Assembly (NCBI GenBank): GCA_017590115.1 | Contig: JAGGNK010007559.1 | Coordinates: 124,001 to 188,000 of the forward strand | Origin: Montifringilla adamsi | Taxonomy: Eukaryota; Chordata; Aves; Passeriformes; Passeridae | Length of the DNA stretch: 64,000 nucleotides | Direction of reading: 5' to 3' | Shown: positions 1-16,082 of the stretch, piece by piece | How the letters are laid out: the number at the start of each line of letters is the position of its first letter | Numbering within the stretch: position 1 is the first letter of the stretch | Made by a program: the position numbers and the translations under genes | Notes under the pieces: model-generated | Seen by the model: only the letters and a program-made list of their open reading frames with translations | Databases searched by the model: none | What the model was told of the DNA's origin: nothing

Positions 1-310
1 TGGCCAGTGAGTTCAGTTCTGTGATAAGACAAATGTTGCCCTAGCCTCCTGTGGACAAGAAAAATCCCATGTAGAGCTAGCCAGAATTTCTGCAGTGTCA
101 ATACAGAAAAAATACTGAAAAAGGCAGACTGGCAAAAGGCATGTTGTCATATTTTGGGATATTCAGGATATGTCTGTACTGCAAAGTTAGAAAAATACAT
201 TGTGTAGCAATATCCTTTCATATCTCAAGTCATGTGGCATATTTAAACAGAGAAATTGAAGATACTGTAACTACACTTTCTTTTTTAATTCCTCTTCCCA
301 CTCCCCATAG

Positions 311-6560
<6,250 letters not shown>

Positions 6561-8230
6561 TTTCTACTTCCTCACTGTCAATGAAGAAGAAAATGCCAAC
6601 AACATTCCTAGTTATGACAGGCCCCAAGGAACTCTTCCTGTTCAACATCTCATCTGCTCTGCTGCCAGAACTGGGAAGTCCAGCTGGACTCAATTGGTCT
6701 TTTTCTGTCTCTTTCTTGCTTATCTTTTCCAACATTTATGGGTTCTATCTCCTTCCTTTCCTATGGCTGTTCTTCCCCCTAGTCTCCCTGTCTGTGTTAA
6801 CTGTAGTGCTGTGACTCTGTCACTATGCACTGCAGTGAGGGTTCCCCACAGATGGTTGCTTCCTACATCCTTGGCAGTATAAAAAAAACAAAATTTAGGA
6901 GTAGATTTCTTGTGCTTTATGTTGTTTTTGTCTTAACAGTATTCCAAAGGGTAGGTGATAGCACTTGTTGACCAAGCCTAGTGAACAGGGAGAGGAGAGG
7001 AGCTGCAGCTGATTTTGGAGATACTTTTTATCTGTGAAGAGTCTGTCTGCAGTTTAGGTCAGAAAGAGAATTCCATTGAGGGTTTTGTAACTATATTTTT
7101 TAATTTGCTATATTCTAAGTATTTATTGTGTCAAACCAGAGACTTCTTACTTGGTTTTAATTTATCGTGGGTTATAGGAGCAAAGAAACATCCCTTTTTG
7201 GAGGGGAAGGTTTATTCTATAAGGGAAAGTTGCCCATCTTTGAAATAATATAATTTCTTGTTGGTTTTGTTGAGTTGATTTTTGGTTTTTGTTTTTGTTT
7301 TTGTTTTTCTCCCGCTGCCCTCCCTTTTCAGAAAGGAATAGGTAGAAGGAAGGATTCTTGCCATCATGTACTCTTCAGGGGAGAGAGGGGCCTGGGGGAT
7401 AGGGTGGGTGGTTTGACAGATGCTGCTGTATTGAACAGCCATAACTTGGGCATGATAAAAACAGGCAAAGCTGTCCCTAGGCAGGTACTTTGTTTATATT
7501 TGTGCAAGGTTCTGTGGCCTGCTCTATCAGAACCTTAGTAAAGCATTAAAATTATTGCTTTACCTTATTCCCTCTCACCTCCAGTCTTGCCACCCAATGA
7601 AAAATTTGGAATGGGGAGGGCAGGGAATAGAATTCCTTAACAATAACTGAACAAATCCTCCCACCCCTGCTCTCCCATAATCAAAGCTCAGGCAAACATA
7701 CAAGAGTCTACCCAAAGCCTCTGTATATTTTATTTAGCACGGGGCTTGCTTAAGCCTTGTATTTCTTTTCCTTTCAGTAATGAGACTGGAAATCCCACAT
7801 AAGTTAGCTAAGTAATCAGTTTGATGGTCTGATTTTAAAATACAGTAGTACCTTTTTAAAGGAAATTTGCATAAAATTGAATTGAAAAATTTCTTGCCTT
7901 TGCTATGCTGGATCTGTCCTTTCCAAAATCAGTAAATCCTTGTTACACTTATGATACAGAGGAGACCTGGGTAGCAACAAAGCACCAACTTGGAGGAGCT
8001 ATTGTGCTTCTCCAAACTGCTGTAAAACCCCGGTTCTCTCCGTTCCCCAGTGAAGTATTCTGGTGGTACAGGAGCATTCCAGTGACAGAAACAGATGGCT
8101 CTTCACTGCAGGTTCTGACCTAGTGTCTTTTGCTTATACCACCCTCTGTTGATAGTGGCTGGGTTAACTGATTTTAGTTTTATAAAGTATTTCTTTTGTG
8201 AAATTGAAATAAAACAACATAATGTCAGCT
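6561..8230 (+). other. FASN: FASN 3' untranslated region
   Basis: About 1.67 kb between the FASN stop codon and a good AATAAA with a downstream T-rich element. No long ORF with recognisable protein, splice signal pattern or repeat family is seen here. Short ORFs in this stretch look like chance. The extent is inferred from the polyadenylation signal, not from transcript data. Confidence 0.75.
8208..8213 (+). terminator. FASN polyadenylation signal AATAAA
   Basis: Canonical hexamer followed about 45-60 bases later by a T-rich run (8255-8275) that fits the downstream element of a cleavage site. It is the first canonical AATAAA on this strand after the FASN stop codon that I noticed. Confidence 0.7.
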
Positions 8231-8624
8231 TAAACCATTTTGAAATGTCTTGTTCTTTTTTTTTTTTTCTTTTAATTAATACTTTTTGGTCTGAAAAGTG
8301 TCTTTGGCTTTTCTAGTATTAAACAGAATTCATCACTGGTTGGGTTTTGAATTATTTTATACCATCATTTCTTAATCCCGTGTTTCGTCTGGAGTCTCTC
8401 ACTTCTTGGTATAAAGCAAAAAAACTGCTGCTAACATATCTGATTTGTATTCTGTAGAAATAATAATAGTAATAATAATAAAATAATATCAATGAAGGCT
8501 TAGTATTCTGAAGTATAGCTTCTTGTTGCCATGATTTTGGTACCTTAGATACAACCAATTTACAGCCATAATATTGAAGTGGGAACTTTTAGATGAGCTT
8601 TTATTTGCAGTATTGAACAAGCCA

Positions 8625-8735
8625 TTAATACTCCTGCCTCAGTTTCCCTATCTGTAAAATGGGACAGTACCTGCCTCAGGGCCTCTCTGGGGGTTAGACA
8701 GGCAGTGGGTATAAATGCTCTGAAGTTTTAGGTAT
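8625..8735 (+). repeat. Fossil MIR-type SINE fragment
   Basis: The stretch around 8636-8665 reads CCTCAGTTTCCCTATCTG then TAAAATGGG, which is the diagnostic core of MIR-like tRNA-derived SINEs. It is followed by a degraded ACCTGCCTCAGGG...TATAAATGCTCTGAA tail in the same order as MIR. MIR elements are old amniote fossils and usually very degraded in birds. The tRNA-like head is not recognisable. Confidence 0.75.
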
Positions 8736-10290
8736 GATGTCTAGACAGTAACAGAAGGAGGAAAGTGTGTGCTGTGTGAGGGATACTGCATACTGATACT
8801 GGAGTGGCTGTGTAAGTTGTGTGCATACACCATGGACTTCATTCCATCTACTGCACACTGTCCCTGCACCTACTGCCGTTGGGTACTACATAAAACAAAA
8901 CAAATGGGGACTAGTTGGTTTGGTTTAACTACTGGCAGTTGTAGTGAGCCTGAAAAAAGGGGGAAAGAATAGCCAGCTTGTGTTGGTTACATTTAAAACC
9001 AGAAGGAATAATAAAGGATTAAATGTAAAGCAAACAGGTACAATAGTGCTGTGCTAACGTGTGTAACATGTGAATGGACTGTGTGGAAGGAGCAAGGACT
9101 AATGCTGTCCCAGCTGTTGAGGCAGGAGTTTGATGAGCTCCCTGTATAAACAAATCTGTACGGTTTCATCTAAGCAGAGCTTGAAAATACTGTTTTAGTC
9201 ATAGAAGTTGCTGAAGAATAACTTACAGCTTATATATTGTTGATGTTCTTGTGGTTGTTATTTGAAAAGCAGAAGGTTATGTTTAGGGCTCTTTTCCCCC
9301 ATAATTACCTGATTATTAGCTGCTGCCATGTAACCCATATTATAACTGGCTGCTGAACACAGTGTGCCAAAAATAAAAACCTTATTAGTGCTGGTATTGC
9401 TTGCTTATCAGTAGCCCATCAGATTAGACATGTAGAATAATATCAGAAGGCAAAATCCAATATTGCAGTTTCTTGTTTTGAGAAGACAGGGACAGAAGTG
9501 AAATCCCTCACACCTGCCCTTCTCTGTGAAACTAAAGTGGGGATTCTTGTCAGCTGCTGCATTCCATCCTTTTCAGATAGCTTCTCACAGGCTAAAACCA
9601 TGCTGATCTCAGTCTCAAGAGCAGTTCTTTGACTGGGGAACTGTTTAGGCTCACAAATGCACATTGCCATTTTGAAATGATGGGACCATGTACCTTAAAT
9701 CTGCAATATAAAGAGTTCAAGAATGTATGGCACACAGCTTATATTGTCACGAGTATTAAAGCTATTATTTTCCTTTTCTAGTCTGCCACCTTAGAAGGCA
9801 AAGAAATACACCTCTCTTGCTGAAGATAGCAGTAAAAACAGTGCAAGAAGGGCTACAGTTTAATAGAGCTGGTTACATAAAATAGCATTACCAGAAAGTG
9901 AAGTTCAAGTGGAGGTCAAGTAAAACCCAAAAGGTTTAAGGTAGACTAGGAAGCAGGTGTTTGTTTCTTCTACACTTAATTTACCAGACATGATGCCTGC
10001 AAATCAGGGTCAAAAGAAATTTAAAAATACCCCTGGAGCAGTTTCATCAGAGGAAGGGGGAGTGCTGATAGCAAGGGGGCAGAGCTGTATATTTTAAAAT
10101 AGCAACCTCGTTCTTTAGGCTGCAGAGAGGTAATGAAAGATGGTAAAAAATAATTAGAACTTGAAACATTTATTGCAACAAGTTCATCACAGCCATGAGT
10201 GCTAGAAAGCTGGAAAGGGGGTGAAATACAGGCTTTGACAACAAACTTGCACTGTGAAGGCTTGTCAGTTGAAAGGAATGGGCAGGAGAA
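8736..10290. other. Intergenic, no gene recognised
   Basis: AT-moderate sequence between FASN and the retroviral remnant. It has an AATAAA near 9372, unlinked to any gene I can see, and an AT-rich trinucleotide tract just left of it (8458-8490). No splice-bounded coding segment or named repeat was recognised. Confidence 0.5.
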
Positions 10291-10595
10291 CTTTCTCCTT
10301 TTTGATGCCTTTATTAAAAAGAATCAGCTCAGGTGGGGAGAAATCGATGGATCGCACCCACGCCGCAGTCACTCCCAAGAGTGGCACGGAGAAGGAGGAT
10401 GATGATGATGCAGCTTTGTCCGCTGGTCTGCAGGCAGAGCTGGGGACTGCGTCCTCACCAGAGATTAGCAGATTCCGCTTTTTCGGTCCAACACTTCGGT
10501 CTAAATATCTACACTTGGGGGGAGATGAATTCCATTCTAAATATATTATTTTCCCCAGAAGGGTTCCGAATGATTAGAGCTGCTAGCATAAGAAT

Positions 10596-11279
10596 TTGGG
10601 AAAAAGATCCCAAGGATCCCAAGATCCCAAGGGTCCAGGATCCCAAGTGCCATCAGGTGAAGACAAATTGCCACTAGAGGATCCCAACTGGAACCCTAAT
10701 CAGGAGGGAGGAAGGAAAGCCATGATGGAGTACAGGTCTCTGATAATTCGAGGGATCAGAGAATCAGTTCCCAAAGGAACTAATACAAAATTGGCATTTG
10801 AAAGTGCACAAGAGGAAGATGAAACTCCTGCTACTTGGCTCAATCGCCTAAAGCGGAACTTTCAATTATATTCTAGAATAGACCCAGACACCAAAGAGGG
10901 TGAAGTGCTATTAAAGGTCCAGTTTGTCACTAAATCTTGGCCTGATATACGGAGAAAACTGGAAAAGATTGAAGATTGGCCAGAAAAAGACATCAATGAG
11001 TTATTGAAGGAAGCATTGAAAGTGTATTTAGGGAGGGAAGAAGAAAAAGCAAAGGCCAAAGCTAGGATCATGGTCTCTATAGCTAGAGAAAGTGTGGGAG
11101 CAAGCAACTCTTTCCTACAATCCAAGGCCACAAAAGAGTGGGGGAGTCCACCACCAGGAGCAGGTAAGGATAGGCCATTACTGTCAGGTACAGAAGGAAT
11201 AGAGAGGCCTCAAGTCCCTTTGAGCGAAAGGTGCTGCTATTATTGTGGAGAAACTGGACCCCCAAACTGTTCAGCCTAA
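10596..11279 (+). pseudogene. Retroviral gag fragment (capsid C-terminal domain plus truncated CCHC knuckle)
   Basis: Open frame of about 227 codons with no ATG at its left edge; the first in-frame ATG is at 10722. It encodes a gamma-like capsid C-terminal half with motifs ATWLNRLKRNF, DIRRKLEKIEDW and a Lys/Glu/Ala-rich stretch near 11035-11065. It then has the start of a zinc knuckle (CYYCGETG) that breaks off at a stop before the His and last Cys. The capsid N-terminal part continues upstream in another frame (around 10530-10610). Short GATCCCAAG-type repeats lie at 10604-10650. Best read as a broken gag; the open frame is probably chance persistence. Confidence 0.75.
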
Positions 11280-11282
11280 AGC

Positions 11283-11746
11283 TGTGAAACCTTTGCTAGC
11301 TGATCAAGATGCAAAGGAAGCAGCTTTAGAACCAGGAGCCCAGGAGATTGGGTTTTGATAAAAACCTGGAATAGTAGACCATTAACGCCTAAATTTGAAA
11401 GTCCCTTCAGGTACTCATCATCGCTAATTCTGCCATGCGGACCAGAGAAAAGGGTTGGACCCACATCACGAGAATTAAAGGACCAGTGCCACCCCCGAGC
11501 ATTGGACAAGACTCATCAGTGTCTCCCTCTGATATTGTACCAGATTCCCCAGCACTCCCACCCCCGAGCACTGGACAAGATTCGTCAGTGTCTCCCTCTG
11601 GTATTGGACCACATCCCACACCACCCTCACACCCTAACTCAGGACAGGATTCAACTACATCAGGAGTTAATTCAGCTGAGTATACCATTATAAAAGGACC
11701 AAATGACTTAAAGGTGACACTCAAAAAGAAGAACCAAAAAGACTGA
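11283..11746 (+). pseudogene. Retroviral integrase C-terminal remnant with proline-rich tail
   Basis: Pieces in three frames match the end of a gamma-like integrase: a KTWNSRPLTPKFE beta-barrel segment near 11361-11400, then after a frame change GWTHITRIKG near 11453-11482. A Pro/Ser-rich tail follows, built partly from a 69-bp tandem duplication and ending with a stop at 11744-11746. No env signal peptide, SU or TM motif follows. This is a decayed, non-functional remnant. Confidence 0.65.
11491..11628 (+). repeat. 69-bp tandem duplication inside the ERV proline-rich tail
   Basis: The string ACCCCCGAGCA(T/C)TGGACAAGA starts at 11491 and again at 11560. It is followed in both copies by CAGTGTCTCCCTCTG(A/G)TATTG. 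The 69-bp period equals 23 codons, so the duplication preserved the frame. Confidence 0.85.
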
Positions 11747-11778
11747 TGAATTGCATAAGAAAAAAGTTTAGAATCGTA

Positions 11779-11831
11779 ACATGTCTTAAAGACATGTAAC
11801 ATGTCTTAAGACATGTAACATGTTTTAAGAA
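11779..11831. repeat. Palindromic ACATGTCTTAAGACATGT repeat cluster
   Basis: A perfect 18-bp palindrome occupies 11799-11816. Imperfect copies flank it on both sides (11779-11797 with one extra A, and 11817-11831). It lies just 3' of the retroviral remnant and could belong to its 3' untranslated region or LTR, but I could not define LTR borders. Confidence 0.75.
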
Positions 11832-12450
11832 ATTTGTAAAAGTTAAAATTGTTAATAAGTAATTCTGGTTAAGTCCTCCCAACTTAGTACCAAAGACTCC
11901 AGGTTAATCTTCTGCAGAGTGCTCCCCTAGGAGAGACCAAATTAGCAGGGACAGATCAAGAGAGGTTTAACCAGAGGAGCAAGAGACTCAAAAGAGCTTG
12001 GAAACATCTTCTCAGTAAAATCCCCAAGAGGCAAGGCCGGGTGGGCAGGCTGTGCAAGATGACCCCACCTTTTAATTGCAAGGACTATAAATCTCATAGC
12101 AGTGATGTCCAGCTTCCCTTGGTGGAAACTATCAATCCTTGAGTTGATGTTCATCTTCCTTTCTCAAGCTCCTTTCAATGTTTTGTTAAGGCGTTGAGAT
12201 AAGCATGTTTCCTTTTTATATATTCTAAAGCTATTGTTTCAAAGATCCTTTCTACAAGCAATATTCTAAAATTATACTTCAATAGTTATTATTGCAAAAC
12301 TCTTTAAGGCTTAGCTAGTAGCAGAAAGTTCCTGTCAAACAGCAACATCCTTAAAGCTTTAATTCAAATGCTTCTAAATCAACTTAAGACTTATAAAGGT
12401 TAATTACGAACAAAGGATAGGTTCAAAGGCCTTCTTCCATGCTTTACTTC
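11832..12450. other. Spacer between ERV remnant and DUS1L promoter
   Basis: AT-rich in its right half. It includes a TATAAATC near 12086-12093, which could be an LTR or chance TATA element. No coding segment. Part of it may be the decayed 3' LTR of the element to its left; that is inference only. Confidence 0.35.
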
Positions 12451-12960
12451 CTAATTTATTAGAATTGGCCGCTGCGCATTTCCCGCGCGCGGCCCCTGCT
12501 GGCAGCGCCGCGGTTTCCGGAGGGGACGGCGCGCGGCTGCACCGCGGAGCCGGCCGGAGCGAGATGGCGGTGGCACCGTCCGGCTGCGGCGGGGCCCGGC
12601 CCGGGCGCAGCGGTCGCCGCAGCCTGCGGGCCTCAGGCCGCGAGCCCCGGGACGGCGGCGCGGGGCGCCAGCAGCCGCAACGCTGCACGGCCGAGCAAGC
12701 GGGAGATGCCGAAGCTGCGCGGGGAAGCCTTCTGGAGGGAGACGCTGCGGAGCGCCCACTACGTGGTGGCGCCCATGGTGGACCAGAGCGAGCTGGCCTG
12801 GAGGCTGCTGAGCCGCCGCCACGGCGCCCAGCTCTGCTACACACCGATGCTGCACGCCCAGGTCTTCCTCAGGGACGCCAACTACCGCCGCGAGAACCTC
12901 TACGACGAGGCCTGTCCCGAGGACCGCCCGCTCATCGTGCAGGTGAGCGCGGCCCCCGCC
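12451..12960 (+). promoter_or_regulatory. DUS1L: CpG-island promoter and 5'UTR of DUS1L
   Basis: Base composition switches abruptly from AT-rich to very CpG-rich at about 12470 and stays so through exon 1. The translation start at 12706 follows GGAG and opens [10 protein letters not shown], agreeing with vertebrate DUS1L. An upstream ATG at 12564 in another frame overlaps the main start if transcription begins upstream of it. No TATA box at a fixed distance was seen, as is normal for a CpG promoter. Confidence 0.75.
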
Positions 12961-15900
12961 CCGGCTCCCCCGGTCAGCCCCAGCACCGGGAGCGGCGGCG
13001 GCGGCTGCCGGGAGGGGCTTCCCTGGGCTCACCTTGCCGTGCCATTCCCGGGTAACGCTGAGGACGCAATTGCCAAAGGCACGCGCGCCATCCACCCCGC
13101 TCGCGCTAACAAATCCAGGCGTTTCCCAAATGTGCACGAGTTGAAGTTAGTCAGCCTCATGCACATTTTAACGTGGTTATATAGCCTAACAGAAATCTCG
13201 TTTTCTTCATCTAAATACCGCTGACAGTACTTAGCTCATGAAGATCTGTGTTTTTCTGTTTATCCCACATTTAGCAGAGATTTGCTGTCTTAACCACAGG
13301 GGCCTGGAGCACTGGACTTCTCAGAGGGTTTCAGTCCCCTGCACCTCATCTTTAAAAACAGATTACAGTTGGTCTTGCAGAGTTAGGGTGTGTCCTGGAT
13401 CTGGTACCACTTGAGGATCACAGCTTTTTTGAGTAGTAATCTGAAATCCTGAGCTCAGTGTTTAGCTGTAGAGAAAGGATGCAAGGAAGACAGGACAGAC
13501 TTTAAAACATGTGTTGCTTCTGCTTCTGGACTACTGTGTGATGATAAGGTATTTCACTGCATCCCAAAGATGGCAAGTGGCTTGTGGAGCTGGAGAATAA
13601 TGCAGACAAAGATGGTCATGAGCAGAGGAATGACTGATTTGCACACATGGAGCAGTTAAATGGATGAGGACTGTTTACCCTGGAAAAGAAGTGTCTCCCT
13701 TGACTGAAGGGAGAGATAAGAGAAGCCTGTGGAAATACTACTGGCTTGAAGATGATGAGTGGGAAACAAGTAAGCATAGTGGTAGTTATAAACTGAAATT
13801 CATTGCTGTGGGATGTACTGGATTCTGGAACATTACATGAGTTTAGAAAGCAAATGAAGGAACACACTTGAGGGTCTTTGGATGCAACAAACACACCTTC
13901 TGTTTCCAAAGTCCATAAAGACACTTTTTCTGCTTCTACTGTTCCCTAGACATTTTGGTGTTGACCTTTGATCTGTCTCAGTACAGCTTTCACAGAATCA
14001 TGGAATACTCTGGGTTGGAAGGGACCCACGAGTCCAGAGCTGACAAGTACATTGAGCCCAACTCTTGAGTGAATTGTCTATACAGGACAGACCTCGCAGC
14101 CTTGGTGTTATTATACCATGCTCTAACCAAATGAGCTAATCTCAGCGTCTTGTACACTCTTCTTCTGTGGGAGGTAGCTTCTTTTGACACAGAAAAACCT
14201 CATATTCAACTTGCCATCAACCAGAACCCCCAGGTCCCTTTCTGCAGCACTGTTCTCCAGCCTTTTGTTCCCCTGTCTGTCCGTACATGCAGAGCCACCC
14301 TGTCCCAGGTTCAGAATAGGCTGCTTGTCTTTATTAAACTTCATGTGGTCTGTGATTGCCTAGCCCTCGGATTGTCACAGTCCTTCTGCAGGACCACTGT
14401 GCCTCCCGGGGCGTGGACAGCTCCTCCCAGTTTGGTATCCTCAGCAAGGTTACAAATGTCAGCAGGTTACAAGTCATTTATGAAGCTGTTAAAGAGCTCT
14501 GGCCCTATCTGAGATGGAGCCCTGGTCATGACCGGTCACCAGCCTAATGTCATCCCAGTCACTATAACCCTTTGCACTTGACTCGTGAGCCAGCTGTTTG
14601 CCCATCACACAATGTGTTTATCCAGCTGTGGGCTGGACATTTTGTGCAGAACCATCCTGTGAGAAACAGTATCAAATGCTTTACTGAGATCCAAAAAGAT
14701 TACGTCACATGGTTTCCCTTGATCATTTTGAGAAATAGTGTTTGGTGTTATTAACTGTGCATATTTGCCTGTTTTTTGTAGCAGGTAGTTGCTTCATAAT
14801 TACATGATAACGTTTTGTCAGTACTTGAAGAAAGCTATTGCCTGATTATTCCACTTCTCTTTGGTTTTCACAGTTCTGTGCCAATGATCCTGAAGTGTTT
14901 GTCCAGGCAGCACTGTTGGCTCAGGATTACTGTGATGCCATAGACCTAAATTTGGGTTGCCCCCAAATGATTGCAAAGAGAGGTATGTGCAAATCTGAAC
15001 CCTGGATAAGTAGAGAAATGGCAAGTGGTGTTTCAAATGTGAATGTTGGCAGTAAAATATCAAGAGGGCCAAATCAAGCCTTGGGGAAGCTGCAGTACTG
15101 CTGAAGTCAGACTTAGTTACACCCAATGTAGCAGGTAATGCTTTTTGTAGTACCTAAAGCAAAAATTAGATACAATTAATTTCTCTTAAGTGGCAGCTCC
15201 CTTGTCTGAATATCCTTCAGAAACATTTTTAGTAAGAACTTGATTTTCTTTCTCATTTTTGCTCAAACAGCCTATTTTTGAAAAACTGCCCTTAGAATTA
15301 GATAATTCAGACCCTTAGGATCTCTTATTTCCCTGATACTTGCAGAGTTTTTTTCACAGTAGTGTAGAAGAGGATGACACCTGCTGAATCCCTTAGATAC
15401 TGCATGTTTGAAGACCAGAGGCAGTGTTTGAAAATTTTGGATCAGTTAAGGTGTTGAGAAAATACTTGTTCCATAACTGCCCATTCTTCTTCTTAAATAT
15501 CTTTCAAAGACTAATAGGAAATGATTAGTGGTACAAATAGATCTTTCAGTCTGATCATCTGTTATTCTAATAGGATTTATTAAACATCTGGTATAAACCC
15601 TTAGAAGTTGGATTTTGAGCTGCAAGTGTCAACACATCAGCCTTGGGGAGTACCAGTGAAAGTAGGGTGTGGGTATTCCTTGTTTATCCTGTAAATTTAG
15701 AGTGGCAGGGACAACAGAATGATCCCACTCTTCCAGCTGGGGCAGGACAGAGCAACTCTGTTTCTGCCAGTGATGCATATGAGTGTCTGGATCTTTGTGA
15801 GAGTTTCTGAAAACTGTACTTCAGGATCTTACTCTTCTGCACAAGTCTGTCATATGCTATTTTATCATAGGTCACTATGGAGCATTTCTGCAAGAGGAGT

Positions 15901-16048
15901 GGGATCTTCTTCAGAGAATGAGTAAGTATTTAGAGAGGGAATAGGATGAACTAATTATTGAGAGGAGGTTTAGGGATTTTGGGAGAAACGAGGTGCATCA
16001 TATTTCTTTGGGCAGAGTTGTGTTTGGGTTTTGAAGGGGCAGTTGTAT

Positions 16049-16082
<34 letters not shown>

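Larger units (their letters stand above)
10500..11760 (+). mobile_element. Endogenous retrovirus remnant, gammaretrovirus-like, internally deleted
   Basis: The order is gag capsid, start of a nucleocapsid zinc knuckle, then directly the C-terminal end of integrase. Protease, reverse transcriptase, RNase H, most of integrase and all of env are absent. The gag part resembles class I (gamma-like) capsid in layout: an EEDETPATWL-type segment, a DIRRKLEKIEDW block and a charged tail. At least three reading-frame changes occur (one upstream of 10596, two between 11280 and 11440). Clear paired LTRs were not identified, so element borders are approximate. It lies about 0.7-2 kb upstream of the DUS1L CpG island. 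Confidence 0.8.

Noticed and set aside
12086..12093. TATAAATC as the promoter of DUS1L
   Set aside because: It lies more than 600 bp upstream of the start codon and outside the CpG island. It is more likely LTR-derived or chance.
14078..14147. tRNA-Ile gene
   Set aside because: The B box and acceptor stem are degraded and the sequence continues into a CR1-type tail, so it is a SINE head rather than a working tRNA gene.
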